A stretch of 55,302 nucleotides of DNA from Campylobacterota bacterium (GTDB taxonomy: Bacteria; Campylobacterota; Campylobacteria; Campylobacterales; Sulfurimonadaceae): positions 1 to 55,302 of the forward strand of contig VCAX01000002.1 in the NCBI GenBank assembly GCA_013607665.1, read 5' to 3'. The position numbers were made by a program, and so were the translations under genes. The first letter of the stretch is position 1. The number at the start of each line of letters is the position of its first letter. Under the pieces are notes generated by a model. It searched no databases. It was not told the origin of the DNA and saw only the letters and a list, made by a program, of their open reading frames with translations. Shown here piece by piece: positions 51,442-55,302 of this stretch.

Positions 51442-52185
51442 CTCTTTGTTCAGCTCATAGAGTTTGATGTATTTGTAAAAATTCGTCACCATATGTGAGT
51501 AGGCAATAACTAAACCGATATAACCATCACGAAACCCTTGCTTGAAAAAGTATGTTTTAATGAAGGAGTATGCTCCGTTAAAAAAAGCTTTTGCAGGAGA
51601 TGAAGATTTTTTGCCTGCATTGTTTTTTGCAAAAAGAGTGGAGTAGGTATTTGCCTTCGTTACAAACTGCTCAATGCTTTGGTAGCTGTAATGCTCCATG
51701 TTTCCTTGCAAAACTTCTGTTTTTAAGCCATCTGTGATGATATCTTCATGGACATCATTGTCATTATACCTTGTCACACTCTTGTTGTAGAGACGTTTTA
51801 TCTTTTGATTGTTCCAGCCGCAGTGTTTTACTTCTCTCTCTTTGTAAAAGGCACGAGAATTGAGAATGTAAACAGTATTTGCATCGAGTTGTTTTGTGGC
51901 AAGTACCTCTCGCAGCTCTTTATCGACAACTTCATCACTGTCAACGATTAGAATCCATTCATTTTTTGCATAACTTGCTGCCTTGTTCTTTGTCCAGCCA
52001 AAACCTTTAAATGCACCCTCTATCAAGGTCACATTGGAAAATTCTTTTGCGATATCCATCGTTTTGTCTGTAGATCCGTTGTCATAAACAATGACCTCTT
52101 CAAACTCACGCAAGGCTTCAAGCGTTTTTTTGATGGTGGCTTCGTTGTTCTTGGCTAGAACTACGGCGGAGATATTACCAATCAA
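51427..52185 (-). CDS. Family 2 glycosyltransferase (WaaE/KdtX-like)
   Basis: The 252-residue GT2 protein has ISAVVLAKNNEATIKKTLEAL, VIVYDNGSTDKT and the metal-binding WILIVDSDEVV. It resembles the WaaE/KdtX group that adds glucose to inner-core heptose. CGWNNQKIKRLYNK and DVHEDI fit this group as well. It overlaps the upstream kinase-like gene by 11 bases. Confidence 0.88.
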   Translation of the reverse strand: MIGNISAVVLAKNNEATIKKTLEALREFEEVIVYDNGSTDKTMDIAKEFSNVTLIEGAFKGFGWTKNKAASYAKNEWILIVDSDEVVDKELREVLATKQLDANTVYILNSRAFYKEREVKHCGWNNQKIKRLYNKSVTRYNDNDVHEDIITDGLKTEVLQGNMEHYSYQSIEQFVTKANTYSTLFAKNNAGKKSSSPAKAFFNGAYSFIKTYFFKQGFRDGYIGLVIAYSHMVTNFYKYIKLYELNKELKGK

Positions 52186-52915
52186 TCTCTTTTCCTTTGA
52201 GTCTTTTTTTGAAGTTTTTTACTTTTTTGTTCTGTAGAGAGTAGTAAAGTGCTTTTTGTACAAAATCTTCACACACATCATGCTCTTTTGCATATTCAGT
52301 CGCGATACTGGTGAGTGCCTCTTCGCTTGCCCAGAGTTTTGAGAAATTTTTGGCTCTTTCATCACAAGAGAGTGTAAAAAAGCGCATACGATTGACATCA
52401 ACGATTTTAAAGGAATAGTTATCATTTTCCTTTTTAATGAGAATATTTCCTGGGGAGTAGTCTTCATGAAAGATTCCTGCATTATGCAGAGCAAGAGTAA
52501 AACTGGCAAAGGCTTTAAAAACACCCTCTCTGTCGGGAAACTCTTTTTCTAAGAGAGGCTCACGAATAGTAAAGTCATAGGCAAATTCTTCACTGACAAA
52601 GTAACTCTCATCTAAAAGACCATTTTTGAAAAATTCAATATAACCTATGGGAGTAGGTGTAAAGTTACCAAGTTTTAGTGAGTAGTCAAAGGATTTCTTT
52701 GCTTTGGAATCTTTAAAAAAGGTATAGGCAATTTTATTAATGATATTTGGAACTTTAAAAGCTTTTACAACGGTAGAAATACCCTTATAAGGGATAATCT
52801 TTAGTTCATTACGTGCTTTATGAATAGAAGTATCGTTTTTATTAAAGTAGTCTTGAATATTGAGTAAAAAATCTTTAAATATATTTTCAAACGATGGATT
52901 TAGGCTCTGTTTCAT
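52175..52915 (-). CDS. LPS core sugar kinase (WaaP/Kdo-kinase-like)
   Basis: The 246-residue protein has the protein-kinase-like catalytic motif HEDYSPGNILI (catalytic Asp, metal-binding Asn) and IVDVNRMRFF, in place of DFG, as in the Kdo-kinase/WaaP/InaA family. These enzymes phosphorylate LPS inner-core sugars and stabilise the outer membrane. It is the first gene of a two-gene operon with the GT2. Confidence 0.83.
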   Translation of the reverse strand: MKQSLNPSFENIFKDFLLNIQDYFNKNDTSIHKARNELKIIPYKGISTVVKAFKVPNIINKIAYTFFKDSKAKKSFDYSLKLGNFTPTPIGYIEFFKNGLLDESYFVSEEFAYDFTIREPLLEKEFPDREGVFKAFASFTLALHNAGIFHEDYSPGNILIKKENDNYSFKIVDVNRMRFFTLSCDERAKNFSKLWASEEALTSIATEYAKEHDVCEDFVQKALYYSLQNKKVKNFKKRLKGKEIDW

Positions 52916-52972
52916 AGATATCTCATAAATAATTTTGTATAATAAAATAATTATACAAAAAAAGGTATTAGC

Positions 52973-53998
52973 TTGAAGTTAAATTTTCGAAGAGGCAGTG
53001 CATATGCATCAAAAAGAGCACGAGAATATTTAAAAGGCAAAGACCCTCAAGATATTCAAAAGATCACAGTTATCCGGCATGCTGCCATTGGTGATTTTAT
53101 GAATATACGACCTTTTTTGATAGAACTTAGAAAGTTTTTTCCAAATGCTCATGTGACTTTAAGTGTAGTGAAACACTATATGTACGGCATACCGCATGAT
53201 TTGATTGATGATGTTCATGTTGTAAGCCGATATAAAGAAGATGGTTCCAAGACAGGATTGTTACAACGAGTAAGTGAAGCAAAGACTTTACCGGCACAGG
53301 ATATTATTTTTGATTTGACAGATAGTACTTTGAGCCTGCTTGTGGTTTTTTTAAACAAAGCAAAATTAAAAATTGGGTACCCCTATAGAGCCGTGCGACG
53401 AACTTTTTTTGATATAGCCACGTTAAGAAGTGATTTTGTAGTAGAAGCGGTTTCTGTTGAGCATATGCTGAATATTTTAGGAGCCAAAACAGATTTTCCT
53501 CTGCGTTATGGCTTGGATGTATTCTACCCCAAAAAAGAAGATAGCAAACAGATAGTCTATTTTGCAGGTGCTTCTGTAAAAAGCAAGTGTTGGGAAGCAT
53601 CCAAGTTTACAGCACTTATAGATAAGATGTCAGAAGCTTATCCTATGTACAATCATATTATTTTGCAGGGGATTGGGAAGGATGAAAAGTTTTATGATAT
53701 ATATGACCCATTACAAGCAAAAGAGAATGTGAAACTACAAGAGGTGATGCCCATAGAGGAGGTAATGCAGTTTTTAAAAAACAGCAGATGTCTTGTTTCT
53801 AATGATACGGGTGTACGTAATATGGGTATAGCATTGGAAATTCCTACGATAGGGATATTTTTTGAGATACCACCGTTTCGTTACTGGCCGCGTGAAGAGA
53901 AGCATGATTGTGTTTTTACCATCGAGTACGAGAGTCCCGCAGTTGATGATGTTTTTAATGCAACAAGCCATATGATAGATAAGTTGTATGAAAAATAA
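52973..53998 (+). CDS. GT9-family glycosyltransferase
   Basis: The start is a TTG after an AAAGG ribosome site. The 341-residue protein shows the GT9 opening ITVIRHAAIGDFMNIRPFLIEL after about 30 extra N-terminal residues, and CLVSNDTGVRNMGIALEIPTIGIFF as the donor-binding region. It lies head to tail with a GT4 gene, overlapping by 11 bases. Its acceptor is unknown; LPS core assembly is the most likely role. Confidence 0.85.
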   Translation: MKLNFRRGSAYASKRAREYLKGKDPQDIQKITVIRHAAIGDFMNIRPFLIELRKFFPNAHVTLSVVKHYMYGIPHDLIDDVHVVSRYKEDGSKTGLLQRVSEAKTLPAQDIIFDLTDSTLSLLVVFLNKAKLKIGYPYRAVRRTFFDIATLRSDFVVEAVSVEHMLNILGAKTDFPLRYGLDVFYPKKEDSKQIVYFAGASVKSKCWEASKFTALIDKMSEAYPMYNHIILQGIGKDEKFYDIYDPLQAKENVKLQEVMPIEEVMQFLKNSRCLVSNDTGVRNMGIALEIPTIGIFFEIPPFRYWPREEKHDCVFTIEYESPAVDDVFNATSHMIDKLYEK

Positions 53999-55076
53999 AA
54001 AGATACTTGAACTGTGTTTAGCGCCAGGGCTTGGTGGTTTAGAGATGTTTGTAGCACATTGTTACAAATATTTTAGCAAAGAGGGGGAATGTAGCGTTGT
54101 TGTCGCACCAAACTCAAAGCTTGACAATTACTTGGGAAATATAGAAAAATTTCACCTTCAGAGAAATAAGTTTTTCCCTTTCTTACCTGCAAAAAAACTC
54201 GCACATTATATTGATAATAATGATATAGATATTATTCATTTTCACTGGACACGAGATATGATAACGGCTGTTTTGGCTAAAGTATTGAGTAAAAAGAAGC
54301 CAAAACTTGTGCAGAGCCGTCACATGGGAATGACACGTTTTAAAGATGATGTTTATCATAAATGGCTCTATAAAAATATAGATATGATGCATGCTGTAAC
54401 ACAGCAGGTAAAAGAGCAGTTAGAAAAATACATACCACAGGAAGTGCGGCCAAAGATTGAGATGATTTATCTTGGTGTCGAAGAACCGAAAATAGATGAA
54501 CAAAAAGTTGCCTCTTTAAAAGAAAAATATGCTTTGCATGATGACTTTGTCGTTGGCATAGTAGGAAGAATCGAAGAGGGAAAAGGGCAGTATAAAGTTA
54601 TAGAAGCAATAGCAGGTTTGCGTGAGCTCAATATAAAAGCAATGATTGTTGGTTCTGCAATGGATGAAGAATATTTAGAAGTTCTCAAAGAGAGAGTTTC
54701 CTCTTTAAACATGGAAAATAAAGTTATATTCACCGGTTTTACAAAAGATGTGAATGAACATATGAAACTCTTTGATGTTTTGATTTTGGCGACAGAAAAT
54801 GAAACATTTGGACTGGTGATTATTGAAGCGATGATTAATAAAATACCTGTAATTGCCACAAACAACAAGGGTGGACCGTTGGAAATCATCGAAAATGGGC
54901 TAGATGGAATTTTGTTTGATGGAAGTGTGGATGATTTGAGAAAAAAAATCTATATGCTCCATAATGATGAAAATGTAAAAAATAAAATTGCAATCAATGC
55001 ATTAAAAAAAGTAGTGCAAAAATTTAATCAAGAGAAACAACTCGCAAAGATATATGATGTTTTTGAAAAAATATAA
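53988..55076 (+). CDS. Family 4 glycosyltransferase
   Basis: The 362-residue GT4 protein has a GLGGLEMFV N-terminal glycine loop, then VVGIVGRIEEGKGQYKVIEAI and the GT4 donor motif ETFGLVIIEAMINKIPVIATN (about 265-285) with its two Glu residues. It is coupled at both ends (11 and 23-base overlaps) to GT9 genes, within the LPS or surface-sugar region. Confidence 0.88.
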   Translation: MKNKKILELCLAPGLGGLEMFVAHCYKYFSKEGECSVVVAPNSKLDNYLGNIEKFHLQRNKFFPFLPAKKLAHYIDNNDIDIIHFHWTRDMITAVLAKVLSKKKPKLVQSRHMGMTRFKDDVYHKWLYKNIDMMHAVTQQVKEQLEKYIPQEVRPKIEMIYLGVEEPKIDEQKVASLKEKYALHDDFVVGIVGRIEEGKGQYKVIEAIAGLRELNIKAMIVGSAMDEEYLEVLKERVSSLNMENKVIFTGFTKDVNEHMKLFDVLILATENETFGLVIIEAMINKIPVIATNNKGGPLEIIENGLDGILFDGSVDDLRKKIYMLHNDENVKNKIAINALKKVVQKFNQEKQLAKIYDVFEKI

Positions 55077-55302
55077 AAAAGAAGATTTAAAAAACATAGA
55101 GAAAATCGGTGTACTCATGTTTGGCCTTTTGGGAGATGTGATTTTACGAACACCTGTTTTGCATGCGCTCAAAGAGATATATCCCAATGCAAAAATAGTT
55201 GCATTTGTAGATTCAATAGGCAAGGCTGTTTTAGAGAACAATAGTGATGTTGATGAAATTATTGTTTTTGATAGAGCCACTTGCAAATTCAAACTCACAT
55301 AG
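55054..55302 (+). CDS. N-terminal part of a GT9 heptosyltransferase-like gene
   Basis: The frame gives IEKIGVLMFGLLGDVILRTPVLHALKEIYP, a clear GT9 start, then stops at a TAG that is the last three bases of the window. A full enzyme would need about 320 residues; only 82 are present. Either the gene is broken, or the last bases carry a frameshift or error. ATG at 55054 or 55057 can be the start; both lie inside the end of the GT4 gene. Confidence 0.65.
   Translation: MMFLKKYKKEDLKNIEKIGVLMFGLLGDVILRTPVLHALKEIYPNAKIVAFVDSIGKAVLENNSDVDEIIVFDRATCKFKLT

Overview
The window looks like chromosome of a sulfur- or hydrogen-oxidising, autotrophic Campylobacterota (Sulfurimonas-like). Evidence: an ATP-citrate lyase pair (aclBA), diagnostic of the reductive TCA cycle; a cbpA-hspR pair with a HAIR-like operator; a flgI-flgJ-flgM-flgN-flgK cluster with sigma54- and sigma28-like promoters; a CcoI/CcoS pair for cbb3 oxidase assembly; low G+C; and frequent TTG/GTG starts and ATGA overlaps. 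No rRNA, tRNA or CRISPR array was seen.

Layout. 1-14.9 kb is core chromosome: a lipoprotein, a PII-like protein, 6-phosphofructokinase, purH, cbpA-hspR, murA, a run of small genes with a DnaQ-like exonuclease and rsmD, the flagellar cluster, a lone peptide-type ABC permease and an AI-2E family transporter. 14.89-35.35 kb is an integrated element of about 20.4 kb. 35.3-55.3 kb is core again: trpG/pabA, a membrane glycosyltransferase-like protein, aclBA, then a long heptose/LPS-core region (gmhA, gmhB, hldD, hldE, waaF, three further GT9 genes, GT2, GT4, a sugar kinase) with an asparaginase-like gene, ccoI, ccoS and a cytochrome c set inside it.

The element is bounded by a perfect 20-bp direct repeat, which is the first 20 bases of trpG. 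The left copy begins a 12-codon remnant that reads MILMIDNY before diverging; the right copy begins the intact gene. A tyrosine recombinase lies just inside the left end. An AlpA-like DNA-binding protein, a frameshifted DUF3987-like primase/helicase and a nine-copy TCAACA iteron cluster lie at the right end. Cargo is mostly defence-like: an AbiEi/AbiEii type IV toxin-antitoxin pair with an operator; an XRE repressor divergent from a small membrane protein and a lipoprotein, with an 18-bp palindrome between them; a serine recombinase; and a type I restriction-modification locus.

The most interesting part is that type I locus. Between hsdR and hsdM sit two overlapping genes: a RecQ helicase with a C-terminal ComF-like phosphoribosyltransferase domain, and a divergent DprA-like (SLOG) protein. 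hsdS is followed, with almost no gaps, by a coiled-coil membrane protein, an unrecognised soluble protein, a four-helix membrane protein and a small protein. This nine-gene, one-strand block (about 21.3-32.9 kb) is the best candidate for a composite and possibly undescribed defence system. All functional statements rest on motif recognition by eye; no database search was possible.
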